Shown in pieces: positions 11,729-22,760 of a stretch of 64,000 nt of DNA. How positions within the stretch are numbered: the first letter of the stretch is position 1; each line of letters begins with the position of its first letter. This stretch comes from Vespa crabro. Lineage: Eukaryota; Arthropoda; Insecta; Hymenoptera; Vespidae. The stretch lies in NCBI RefSeq assembly GCF_910589235.1, contig NC_060970.1, forward strand, positions 5,188,487-5,252,486, read 5' to 3'. The notes below the pieces were generated by a model that was given only the letters and a program-made list of their open reading frames with translations, was not told where the DNA came from and did no database searches. The position numbers and the translations under genes were made by a program.

Positions 11729-12975
11729 AGAATTAAGGTTAGAGAAAAGGTTCGATTGTTTCAAATTAAATCATTCTGATTCAACATAGAAAAAGAAGGC
11801 GCCAAGGAATTTAATTTGTTTTCTTTTCCTTTTTAATTTATTCGTTTAAATAATGTTTTCACAAATGATTGAAGGAATCGTATCTAAAAATTGAAAATAA
11901 AATGAGTAACGGTTTTTTGGCGCTCTCCAAATATGATGTGTATACGTACGTACGTATATGTGTATGTATGTGTATTTGTGCGTGCGTGCGTACGTGTGTG
12001 TGTATGTAAACACGTTTACAGACATATTCTCTACCACGAATGGCCGTGTTTGTAAATACATTGCCGCCATTATTGCGTACCAATGACGGCATCGGAAAAC
12101 GAAGATGATCTTCGGCAATGTTCGACTAAGATCGGCGAAGGGCGCACAGGGGCGTATCGACGAGTCACGAGGTCTCTTACGTGCAACACAAACGTTAATG
12201 ACGATATTTTCTAGGAGTGGGGGAGATTCTTGGAAAACCGTTGTGTTTCGACTAAGAGAGAGAGAGGGGGGCATAAGGACAAACGAAGATAAAAAAGGAA
12301 GAATTATTCTTCTCTCCATGGTCCTTTTTTTCTTCGTTATTTTAACATACACAATTCGCAACGTTTTTATTTTTGTGTCGTCGGACATAACGCAGTAAAA
12401 TTAAAATTCGATCGTAAGACATTTTCTTTATGCAATCATTCGATCTTTTTTTTTTTCTTCCTTTTTTGATTCGTACTTCATTGATGAAACTTGAATTAAA
12501 GTGAATATCATTAGAAGTGTTACAGAGTCAATACGTCATTTGAAACAATTATGAACGTCCCTCCTCTCTGTTATAACTTCTTTTAATAAATGAACGTTAC
12601 GTTAATAAACTCGACATACATATACATACATTCAATTGATCGATTTAACGACGAAGAAGAAAACGTATGTTTTTTATTTTTTACTTGTCACAATTCGTCA
12701 AGTGAAAACTGAAAAAGAATATTTTGTTTTTGAAAAGGAATTCGAATGATACTTACAATATCATTGAATTAATATGAAGTTGAGTATCTCCTTTGATACG
12801 TATATATCGTTAACCACACACAACGTAACGTACGCACCTGCACACACACACACACATATATATATACATATACGTAGGAACAAGAAATGAGTATCATATT
12901 GTGGAAATATGTAACGTTATAAAAGTGTGTATCAAATGAATATAATTTAAGTAACGAAGTGCATCGATAAATGAG

Positions 12976-13015
<40 letters not shown>

Positions 13016-14859
13016 TCTCATCGGCTACCTCCAGCGCATTTCAGTACACTAAAATAATTAATTGCATCCTTCCTAGTAGAAATAGATAGAATAATATGCT
13101 ATAGGGAAGAAAGAAAATTAAAATTAAAATTACGATTGCAAAATCCCTCACCTCCCCCAAAAAAAAAGAAAAAGAAAGAAGATAAAATGTTGAAAAGCAC
13201 GAACTTCGGTCAAAAAACTCTCCGACGAATCTTTTTTTTTTTTTATTTTTTCTTTTTCTTTTTTCAAAACGAGAAATGCATACTCTTACGAACAAAAGAA
13301 GAGAATACGATCGTATTATTATCAGTCATCCTTTTAAATCGATTATAAGATCTCTAAGTTGATTTTTATTTCATTAAGATTATCTTTTTTTTTTTTCTTT
13401 TTTTGAGAAAGAGAAGCGATCATGCAACTTTTATTACCGAAGCCGTTGCATTTCTTCTAGAGTATTATGCGTGATTAAGCTCGATTGTGTGAAGGGATAT
13501 TTGGAAAAATATAATTAAGTTAATTAATAAATCAATCAAGAAGGAGAAAAGGAAGATGAGTGAAAATCAAGAAAATACGATTATATTTTGCTATGCATGT
13601 TTTAGTGCATAGTTATTTACTTCTCTGCTATGAATTTTTTTTTATAGGTTAGAATACGACGCAATCAGTTCGTAATAGGGCAAATCCCATAGTGCGGAAT
13701 GATTCATATCTCATGTTAAAGGAAATTGTTGAACAGGAAACAGTTCTATATGAAAACCGATACAATATAATCGATATTTATAGCTGTATCTCTCTTCAAT
13801 GTGAATGTAGAAATGTGTGGTTGTGCGTATAAGGTGCTTGCGAGGCACTAATGAAAGAATATATGAGTTTTATTTGATGAAATCGCCTTAGTTAGGTTAT
13901 TAAAGGAAATTAATAAGCTAAATACTTTTGCGTAGTTGTGTGTTGGTGATTAAACCGAGAGAGAAAAAAAAGAATGTGAGGATGTGTGTGTGTGTGTGTG
14001 TGTGTGAATTAAGTTTATAAATTTATTTTTGTTTTGTCTTATTTTTTTCTTTTTCTAAACGATAGTATTTATGCTCCTACTTTCTTTTTTTTTTCTTTTT
14101 TTTTTCTTTTTTTTTTTTTTTTTTTTTTGTTCAAGTTCGTCGTTAAGTGAATGAATACATGAATAAAATGATAAATCGTCTTGTACGATCATCGGGTTCT
14201 TTTGTCTCCGATTGAAAACAATAAATAAAAAGAGAGTAAAGACGAAAAAATGAAATATTTATTATTTGTGTTGTGTTATATGTATGTATCTTTTCATTTT
14301 GCATTCGGCATATAATACGAATTTTGAATCATTCATCGATTAGTAATAACTTAGTAGCAGTAAAATAGATAATATAAAACTCGAGTTGAAATGTGTGTGA
14401 TATCTGATTAACCTCTATATTGTTGCACGACGTCAACTGTGAAAACTTTCGAAAGCAGTGTTAATTTTGATTGCATAGCACGGTATAAATATCATATGAC
14501 TCTACTGTATTTGTCATTCTGCTCGCTCAGCTAATTTATTATCGGAAGTTTCTTTTTTATTTATTTTTTTTTTCTTTTTCTTTTTTTTTTTTTTTTTTTC
14601 ATCATGACTTCTTTCCGAACAAAGTTTATCGTTTTAGATTTCATATATCAGCTATTTTTTCTTTTCAGTCTTTTTTTGTTTTTGTTTTTTTTGAAGTATT
14701 CGTTTTTAACAAATATCATTAATTGATTAAAATGTCTCGCCTACTATACGTTCACGAAGTAAACAAGAGGAATTTTAATGACAACTTTTGACCTTGGCTG
14801 CATATTGACACAGATTTCAACGTGAGATAATGATAATGAACATAGATGTGTGACCTAGT

Positions 14860-14920
<61 letters not shown>

Positions 14921-15240
14921 TATATACATACATACATACGATCTCAACTCTATACATACGTACATCGTTAGTATAAATATTGTGATCGATAACATTGTAA
15001 ACAATAAGAAGTAATTATTGCGAAATTTAATTCGATTAAATCATTGAACTTTGATATCAAAAAGTGTAATTTCGAGTGTCATTGATGAGCGTAACTTATG
15101 ATAACATAAAGCGCACACATTTAAGCATTCGAAATTTCAAAGATATTGTTAATATTTTTGACATGATTTCATCATTCAATTGTTTTTTTGAGTGGAACAA
15201 TTTACGTGAAAGAGTAATAAATTATTATCGTATTATTTTT
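11729..15240. other. Long region without a recognisable gene
   Basis: It may be partly the FRAT-like 3' UTR. A patch of higher complexity and GC lies at about 12010-12260, including the perfect hairpin CGAAGAT-G-ATCTTCG near 12100-12115. Otherwise I see (GT)n and (TA)n runs (12840-12870, 12975-13015, 13985-14005), poly-T stretches (14075-14127, 14560-14600) and a long (TA)n at 14862-14928. No frame looks like protein. Confidence 0.55.
14862..14928. repeat. (TA)n microsatellite
   Basis: About 33 uninterrupted TA units in the intergenic region, broken once near 14913. Confidence 0.9.
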
Positions 15241-15265
15241 ATTTCGGAGGTAAGAGAATGACGAA

Positions 15266-15361
15266 CGACCAATAGGTGACGTCGAACGTACACAGCTGGA
15301 TTCTGATTGGTCGTTGAAAATATATTTAATCGGTTCAACCAATAAGCGTCGATATGACGTA
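15266..15361 (+). promoter_or_regulatory. Probable PEPD promoter: three CCAAT boxes and CRE-like sites
   Basis: CCAAT occurs at 15269-15273 and 15339-15343 and inverted (ATTGG) at 15306-15310. The first two form an 8-bp inverted repeat, CGACCAAT and ATTGGTCG. TGACGTCG lies at 15277-15284 and TGACGTA at 15355-15361. The cluster sits 170-270 bp upstream of the PEPD start codon, an NF-Y plus CREB/ATF style arrangement. The sites are seen; the function is inferred. Confidence 0.6.
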
Positions 15362-15532
15362 AGGTAAGTTATGATAACATATGAATATATGACTTATTTC
15401 CGATTGTTCTATTATAATTCTTATCAAAAAATTATTTCCCGACATAAAACCTTGGTAAATGAGATTAAATAAGAAATAAATACAAAGCAACGGGTTATTT
15501 TACTTGTTGTGTATTACTGGACAGAAAGCAAG

Positions 15533-15881
15533 ATGGCCGAATGTGATTCTACGGTCACGTATGTATACGTACTATTGTTACGTTTCTTCATATTTTTCTA
15601 CATCATTTAATTTAATTTATGAAGAAAATAAATTTCTATTGAAATTAATATTTCATTTTTCTTTGCAAAGGTATCATGAAAATGTATGGTTATAAATAAA
15701 ACGATACGATCGGACGATCGAATAAATCGCAATTAAGAAGCATATATGTGTGTTTGTGTGTGTGTGCGAATATGTATATTTTTAAATATTTTGGTTATTT
15801 TTTTTATCCCTCTTTCCATGATTATATCCTTTTTATAATAATACGTGAATAATTGTCTATGATAATTTTTCATAGAAAACT

Positions 15882-15912
<31 letters not shown>

Positions 15913-18900
15913 TAATGGCTGACGTAGTTCGTAGATAAAGTTAATAATTTATTTCATTGGTCGGAGAAGAATTGCAGTAGTATTAGGTTTGGATCTTTTA
16001 ATAATGCAAATTATTCATAATATATTTGTTGACAAACAATTTTACTGTCGACTTCTGTAAACATAAATATAAAAGTATAGTTACGTGAAGTAACAGCACG
16101 AACATAATAGCATTGTAAACGTTGATGTTGCGGATCTACTTTCTTTTTAGAAAGTATCGTTGCAAAAAAATAATATATGGTATCTCATTCTCACGGCTCG
16201 AAATTATTCGGAACGTATTCATCGTCAATTTGTTCCGTTCGAATGTTCATATATTAATGTTTATGACTAATGTATTTTTTTTTTGTTTGTTTTTTTTCTT
16301 TTTTTTTTTTTTTTTATTAAATATTTTTAACAAATATTTTTATTTTTCAGATCAAACATGGAATCTTATTTTACACGTGGCGACCATACTCTTAAAGTAC
16401 CTATATCCCTTTTTCGAGAAAATCGTGAAAGACTTCTAGCTCGTTTAAAAAGAAATACCAATCTTCCAGCTGCTAATACTTTTGTTATTCTACAAGGAGG
16501 TATCGAAATCTCTTTCAACGATACGGACATCAACTGGCCTTTTAGGCAGGTAGGTTTCCCTATTTATATAAGTTCCGGACTAAACGGAGAATGTGACGAA
16601 ATCGATTTATTTTTAGAAATGATTTTTCTATTTATATTATGGAACTTTATTATTTATTACTAATACTTATTGTTAGTATTATGTAATAACACTTTAACAG
16701 GTCTTATGCATTGAAAAAAAAAAAAAAAAGAAAAAACAAAAAGGATTAGCCTAAAAAGCCTCCAAAATTAGTAACTGATTTTGAAAAATGGTTGGGAACT
16801 TTTGACCCACCATCTATATAGACACAGACTTCTTCAGAAGTCTTATTATGTATATGTGCGTGTCATATGGTATATATATATACTAAAAGTACATTGACCT
16901 ATTATGGCCTTTACATCTTATTTCGAATTCTATCATTTACCAATTCAGAAAGCTGATTAAAATAGCATCAGATGAGATTCGTATTTATATTTGTTAAGTT
17001 TAACTCTTAATATATATTAAATCTTCAAATTTTAATTTCATAAAACTCTCGAACACGATAGACAAGCAAGACCTGCTTGTCTTGCTTGCGTATGCCTGCT
17101 ATTTCCGTTAAACACTCTTTCAAAACAAAGAAAGATATATATGTACCTGTATATCTCTTATTTTTACATTTATGTATATACGTATATCGATTTTAAATGT
17201 ATCTAGTTTTTTTTTTTAGAATTGAATTTAATTCAGCTTTTTAATGTATTATATTTATAAATTCATGTATATATAATGAATTAAAAAAATAAATGCTTTT
17301 TTGGGATAACCTAAAGATAAAGGTTATTTTTAGAAATAATTCAGCAATTAAAATATAATTGTTGTTAATATTTATAAAATTGAATTTCATTTTTAAAGAA
17401 ATGTTATTATATTGTTCTAATTGATTTTTTTTTAATTTTCTATTTCCATAGGAATCTTTTTTTCAATGGTGTTTTGGTGTTGAGGAACCTGGATGCTATG
17501 GAGCTCTTGATTTATCTTTAGAAAAATCAATTTTATTTGTACCAAGATTACCCGCAGAATATGCTATCTGGGAGGGAAAGTTACATACACTGGAAGATTT
17601 TAAAAAACGTTATGGCGTTGATGAGACTTATTATACCGATGAAATAGGGAGAATATTGAAGGGCAAAAGTGCATCTCTTTTATTAACTTTGGTAAGGATT
17701 ATTTAATATATAATGAAAGAATTCGTGGAATTCTTATGATTTTGTATTTTTTTTTTTTCCTTTCTTTTTTTTGGATTATGTAAGAGAATGTTTATTTTTG
17801 GAAATGTTATATGATCCTTTTCTTTTTTATTTCAGAGTGGTAAAAATAGCGATAGTGGATTGTACGCTCAAGAAGCTGTCTTCGATGGAATAGGACAGTA
17901 AGCGGATTTAATTTTATTTTTATTTATTTATTTATTTATTAAATAAGGGAAAGCGTTTAAAGAAGTTTTCATTGATCGTATGTTTTTATTCTTTATTTGA
18001 TAGATTTCAAGTTGATAATAATACGCTATATCCGGAAATATGCGAATGGTAAGTTAAATTAATATATTTTTATTATATATAATTTTTATTTTATCGAAAT
18101 TTGATTGACCATCCAATCATAAACGTTCTCCCACCGGAGAAGTTTTCTATTGGTGCTTTCATCTTTCGAGAAAATCGAAAGTCAATATGGCGTCAATGTA
18201 TTTCGACGTGTATTTGTGTTTTAATATTTAGTATCTCTCATTAATTTTCGATACGTTTTTCTTACAATTAGAGATATTAATCAAATTTAATTATATTAAG
18301 AGTTAAAAGTATTTTTGAAGACAAACGAATCGTTGTCTTTAACATAACACGTTTTACAATGCATGGGAAAACATTTGTACGTTTTGGTCAATAGAAAATA
18401 TTATGTTTCGTAAACGTCATTGTAAGTATGCAGAAAAGTAAAGAGAAATGAAATATTTGAATAGAAATTTATTATAATTAATATCTGCTTCGTTTAGATG
18501 ATAATATCGGGTCAGGCATGTGGAAAATTTCTCTTCCGCTCGTTTTTACATACAAAAGAATTCGCTTCAAAATTAAGGTTAGAATCCAACAGAGGAGATT
18601 ATAGGAGCTCGAAAGCTCTCGCTCGGACTACTATTTTCTTGGAAGAAGGAATGTATATACAAGAACTCCCCTTGATCGTGAAAAAGATCAACGACATTGG
18701 ACTTGTATGTAACGTTAAAGGTAAGGACGATGAGACTCCTCTCGATTCTCGGTACTTGGACACATTTAAGAAAAAGGAACAACTTGGAATTATATCCAAA
18801 GGGAATCGTAAGCAAGCGGCGGAGAAGATAGATATCGAAACCAAAATTGCAAAACAGAGGATAGACATAGAAACCGATGAAGGAACTGCTATACTTTTTT

Positions 18901-21900
18901 CTTCCGATTTAGAATGTCTTAAACATACGAATATAGAGGAAATTTTAGAGGGATTGAATTCTTCTTATTCCACTAAAGGAATATATTCTTTATTAGAGAA
19001 CAAAATTGCGGATGAAATTAATTGTAGAATAGCCCTTCAAGGTTTAAGAAAGATCATTGAAATGGAGAATGTTCAACGAAGATACAAAAATGCAAAGCTA
19101 TTAAGACAAGAGCAATTGGTTGTAAATACTATCAACAGAGATGCTGTTTTGAAACAACTCGTTAAGATGATTGTCAGAAGTCAAGACAGTCAAATGATAA
19201 TAGAAGGCCTTTGTGCATTGAAGAAAGACAAGTTTAGTCCAGCTAGAAATATCTATCGTGATTGTTTATCCGACGAAGCATTAATTAGAGCATCGGATGG
19301 CGACTTTACTTTGTCACAATTAATAGATGTTGTAAAAGTTTTGTCTTCTTATAAAGATTCTAGATACCAAGAATTTATTGACATGTTGTGGGTGGGTATA
19401 GCGAATAGAGAGGAAGAAATTAATGCGGATTTATTAGTACCATTATTTAAACTTATGTATTTGTTTAATCAAAGTAAGAACATGGTGAGAATTATCTTAG
19501 AGAGAAAGCTTTCTCAACATTGGCTGAGATTAACGGGTTCTCAGATAGGAGAAATATTAAATTGTTATCACCGTGATGTATTATCATCAGGATGTTTAAT
19601 GAGTGCCAGTAAATGGGCTTCTATGAGTATGAATACCTCTAAAGAGAAAGACCTTATTGATTTTATTCAAAGTTTGTATGCAAAGAAATATATCGATGAT
19701 AGAATAGAATTAACGTTGGAGGAGTATATGAAAGCTAAAGGTATTCATATTAAAGATCCTCGATTAATAGCTACTATTATGAATTATTGCGGAACCATGA
19801 GAGTCAGGAACGTCCATATTATTACTATTTGTGGAGAATATTTTATAAAATATGGAAAGGAGTTGCCCGCATCCTTATTGGCACCAATTCTTATGCCCTT
19901 TGGTTTATTAGACATACGGCCACCGCATAGTAAATTGTTTTGGGAAGTATTCGAAGAAGTATTATTTGAAAAATGTTTAGATTTGAAGCCAAACGAGATT
20001 TTAGATATTTTACTTTCTTGTATCCATTTAGAGAAATATCCTTTAAGCTTCTGGGAAACGGTAGTTAAATCGCATTCGCTAGATATGATTTACAAAAAGA
20101 GAAATACCATCTTTAACAAGGATTTGTTATACAAATTAATATTATTTGATGCTTCAATGTATATAGAATGCGAACATTATCGTAATTTTCGCGTTAATTC
20201 GAATAATATAGCAAAATCATTGTTCGTGGACGTACGTTTAAGAAGAATAATTAATCAAATATATAAACCATTGGAATCTGTAGTAGGTAAAGAAAAGAAA
20301 TTAAGTAAAAATGTTCTTTTAAGCAAATTACCATTCATTAATTTTTATGTACTCGATATACTGATACATTCATTGTCCGTGTCAACAGAAATTTTCAACT
20401 TGGAAAATAATAGAAATTTAAACACTGTCGTTTTAATACATTTGCCAGAACATTATTGTCGAAATACAAAACACTTGATAGGCCCACAAGTAACAAGAAA
20501 AAGGCAGATAAGAAAGTTGGGTTTTCGCGTAGTATGTTTAGATTACATGACATTAGAAAAATTGTTCGATCAACCAGAGGAATTATCCAATTATTTGATA
20601 AAAAATTTCGAAGCAGCCGAGGACGCGTTATAAACCGCGACTAATCGTCGGTCTTTATAGAATTGATATTTTATAGAAAAATGTAGATCTCTGAGCTTTT
20701 TGTACAGGGAATAAAAGTTATGAGAAAAAGATTGCATGTATTACGTTATGCATTATTAATGATAAAGTTACATTTAATTTTATCTCTATTTCGTTTTAGT
20801 TTTTTTTTTTTTTATTCTTTATGTGTAGTCGAGTAATAAAATCCCCCAAGGAAATTGATGTATTGAGATATGTGGTGAGGATAAGCTCAGAAGCCCATAA
20901 AGCTGTAATGCGTATGGTGAGGCCGGGTCTTGCAGAGTTCCAAGCTGAAGCGGCTTTTATGAATTACGTATATTCGATTGGAGGTTGCAGACACGTTTCT
21001 TATACTTGCATTTGTGGATCAGGATATAATGCATCTGTTTTGCATTATGGACATGCAGGAGCACCTAACAGTAAAATCATACAAGACGGTGATATGTGGT
21101 AAGAAAATTTCAGAGACAGTCATCCTTCTATACCTGCTTTTTATTCTATATAGAATACAATATCCGTATATACGATGTGTGTGTGTGCGCATATATATCT
21201 GTATATATATATATATATATATTTTCAACAGTTTATTCGATATGGGTGGGAATTACTGTGGATATGCAGCAGACATAACATGTAGTTTCCCAGCAAATGG
21301 AAAATTCACGAACGATCAAAAGTTCATTTATAACGCTGTGCTGAACGCAAGAGATGCAGTTATAGAAGCAGCAAAGCCTGGCGTATCTTGGACAGATATG
21401 CATCTTTTGGCTAACAAGAGAATGTTAGCTTCGTTAAAAGAAGGCGGACTGTTGATCGGAGATGTGAACGAGATGATTGAATCTGGCTTGAACGAAATCT
21501 TTCAACCTCATGGTCTTGGACATCTTATGGGTTTGGATGTTCATGATGTTGGTGGCTATCTTCCAGGACATCCGGAACGTTCAACATCAGCGGGCATAAG
21601 AAAGTTAAGAACAGCTCGTACATTACATGCCGGCATGGTATTAACGATAGAACCAGGATGTTATTTCATCGATTGTGTAAGTTAAAGGCTGATCACTTTT
21701 ATTGAAGTTTCCAATGGTGATCACTTACCCTTTTCAATGATCATTCAACGATAGTTACTTGACGCTGCATTAACTGATCCAAAACAATCTCGATTTATCG
21801 TAAGAGAACAATTGGAAAGATTTCGTGGTTGGGGTGGTATTAGAATTGAGGATGACGTTTTAATTACTGAAACAGGAGTTGAAAATTTAACGCAAGTTCC

Positions 21901-22068
21901 TAGAACGTGAGTATAATACTACATATGAAAAAAATTAAATCATAATTTTAATTTCTAAGCATAACAAAAAATAATAATTATTCTATTTTATTTTATCGTA
22001 GGATTGAGGAAATAGAAAGTTGGATGGCTGTTGGACGAAGCGATTTAAAATTACCCCAAGAAAAATAA
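15533..22068 (+). CDS. PEPD: Xaa-Pro dipeptidase (prolidase)
   Basis: Prolidase is a cytosolic di-manganese enzyme that cleaves dipeptides with C-terminal proline or hydroxyproline, recycling proline. Nine coding exons: 15533-15558, 16351-16549, 17452-17691, 17836-17897, 18004-18048, 20829-21098, 21232-21676, 21755-21906 and 22002-22068. The product is about 501 residues, versus 493 in human. The 26-nt first exon (ATGGCCGAATG...) splices in frame to the exon that carries a second ATG at 16358, which is the fallback start. The aminopeptidase-P N-domain is seen in TLKVPISLF, ESFFQWCFGVEEPGCYG and FVPRLPAEYAIW. The five metal ligands lie in LFDMGG, ADITC, HGLGHLMGLDVHD, LTIEPG and GGIRIEDD (about residues 284, 295, 378, 420 and 460). 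The 2.8-kb fifth intron hosts the FASTKD gene. Confidence 0.95.
15559..16350 (+). other. PEPD intron 1
   Basis: The intron runs from donor GTATGT at 15559 to acceptor TTTTTCAG ending at 16350. It holds (GT)n and (TA)n runs and poly-T near the acceptor. No other feature is visible. Confidence 0.75.
16550..17451 (+). other. PEPD intron 2
   Basis: The intron runs from donor GTAGGT to acceptor TTTCCATAG. It contains a perfect hairpin at 17063-17088 (arms CAAGCAAGAC and GTCTTGCTTG, 6-nt loop). The rest is AT-rich with no coding potential. Confidence 0.75.
17063..17088. repeat. Perfect short hairpin in PEPD intron 2
   Basis: Ten-base-pair arms CAAGCAAGAC and GTCTTGCTTG flank a 6-nt loop. The local sequence is more GC-rich than the surrounding intron. 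Function unknown. Confidence 0.7.
18498..20633 (+). CDS. FASTK-family mitochondrial RNA-binding protein with RAP domain (nested in PEPD intron)
   Basis: The 711-residue open frame is uninterrupted. Its C-terminus (about residues 640-705) reads as a RAP domain: LIHLPEHYC, RKRQIRKLGFRVVCLDYMTL, then EELSNYLIKNFE. The long helical middle (about 170-600) fits the FAST_1/FAST_2 repeat region. FASTKD proteins act in mitochondria on processing, stability or translation of specific mitochondrial RNAs. The N-terminus is basic and Ser/Arg-rich, consistent with import. I cannot say which paralogue it is; FASTKD4- and FASTKD5-like are both possible. It lies wholly within PEPD intron 5 (18049-20828) on the same strand. 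A candidate 5' UTR donor (GTAAGT at 18422) and an acceptor (TTCGTTTAG ending 18497) suggest one leader intron. An AATAAA at 20710, 77 bp after the stop, gives it its own end. Confidence 0.85.
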   Translation: MIISGQACGKFLFRSFLHTKEFASKLRLESNRGDYRSSKALARTTIFLEEGMYIQELPLIVKKINDIGLVCNVKGKDDETPLDSRYLDTFKKKEQLGIISKGNRKQAAEKIDIETKIAKQRIDIETDEGTAILFSSDLECLKHTNIEEILEGLNSSYSTKGIYSLLENKIADEINCRIALQGLRKIIEMENVQRRYKNAKLLRQEQLVVNTINRDAVLKQLVKMIVRSQDSQMIIEGLCALKKDKFSPARNIYRDCLSDEALIRASDGDFTLSQLIDVVKVLSSYKDSRYQEFIDMLWVGIANREEEINADLLVPLFKLMYLFNQSKNMVRIILERKLSQHWLRLTGSQIGEILNCYHRDVLSSGCLMSASKWASMSMNTSKEKDLIDFIQSLYAKKYIDDRIELTLEEYMKAKGIHIKDPRLIATIMNYCGTMRVRNVHIITICGEYFIKYGKELPASLLAPILMPFGLLDIRPPHSKLFWEVFEEVLFEKCLDLKPNEILDILLSCIHLEKYPLSFWETVVKSHSLDMIYKKRNTIFNKDLLYKLILFDASMYIECEHYRNFRVNSNNIAKSLFVDVRLRRIINQIYKPLESVVGKEKKLSKNVLLSKLPFINFYVLDILIHSLSVSTEIFNLENNRNLNTVVLIHLPEHYCRNTKHLIGPQVTRKRQIRKLGFRVVCLDYMTLEKLFDQPEELSNYLIKNFEAAEDAL
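20710..20715 (+). terminator. Polyadenylation signal of the nested FASTKD gene
   Basis: AATAAA, 77 bp downstream of the FASTKD stop codon and 113 bp before the next PEPD exon. If used, it would end the nested transcript inside the PEPD intron. PEPD transcripts must read through it. Confidence 0.5.
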
Positions 22069-22562
22069 CTCTGATACATTCCTTTAGAAAACTTTGATAT
22101 ATTCTATAAGAAATATTATTTACATATATATAAATATATGTACATATATGTTCTTAATGTATACATACAAAAGAAAAAGGAGATGGTATATTTCTAAAAG
22201 AAATTTAATCTATCCGCCGACGATACATCTTCATGTCGTGAAAAATGCAGAATGTGTATTTGTATTTAATCATTTTTATCACGTCTTGAAATCGATACAA
22301 ATCAGCACTGTTTTATATCATCGATGTTATATCTATATATACATATATATATGTATCGTTAACTTTTTACATTATTTAAAAATAAATCAGAATATATTCG
22401 TTATCATTAATGAAGTTTTATAACATTCTCTTTTGAATGTTTTTTTTGTTGTTGATGCGATTATGTATAAGAAGAAAAATGATGAGAAGAGATGATGGAT
22501 AGTTGGAGACTAGTTTGGAAATTATATCGAGCAGAGTATATGTGTGTATTTGTCGTTTCGCA

Positions 22563-22565
<3 letters not shown>
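22069..22565. other. PEPD 3' flank and intergenic DNA
   Basis: AT-rich, with a (TA)n run near 22330-22356 and AATAAA at 22380. No coding signal is visible. Confidence 0.6.

Positions 22566-22618
<53 letters not shown>
22566..22618. repeat. (TC)n tract upstream of the CMIP leader
   Basis: About 26 uninterrupted TC units, a GAGA-type sequence, directly followed by the GC-rich stretch at 22622-22735. Confidence 0.92.
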
Positions 22619-22619
<1 letters not shown>

Positions 22620-22729
22620 AGCTAGACGCTTGAGCAGCGCAGTCATTATCGCGCGTGCGAGGTTAGCAGTTCGCAGTCGCGTCACAGCGCCGGTGTAGAC
22701 GCGTCGTTCGCGGATAGATCATTCCGACG

Positions 22730-22760
<31 letters not shown>
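22619..22760 (+). promoter_or_regulatory. Probable CMIP promoter / first leader exon
   Basis: This GC-rich, CpG-containing patch lies in otherwise AT-rich DNA between a (TC)n tract and a GAGAGA tract (about 22732-22754). It contains GCAGTCATT and GCAGTCGCG, near matches to the arthropod initiator. It lies 2.3 kb upstream of the CMIP start codon with no other plus-strand gene between. The assignment is inferred from position and composition. Confidence 0.45.

Noticed and set aside
12105..12398. 97-codon frame downstream of the FRAT-like gene
   Set aside because: Composition is not protein-like beyond the first part, there is an overlapping frame of similar length on the other strand, and I recognise no family.
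18402..18424. Coding first exon for the FASTKD gene starting at ATG 18402
   Set aside because: Joining its GTAAGT donor (18422) to the acceptor before 18498 puts the FASTKD frame out of phase, so at most it is a leader exon with a short upstream frame.
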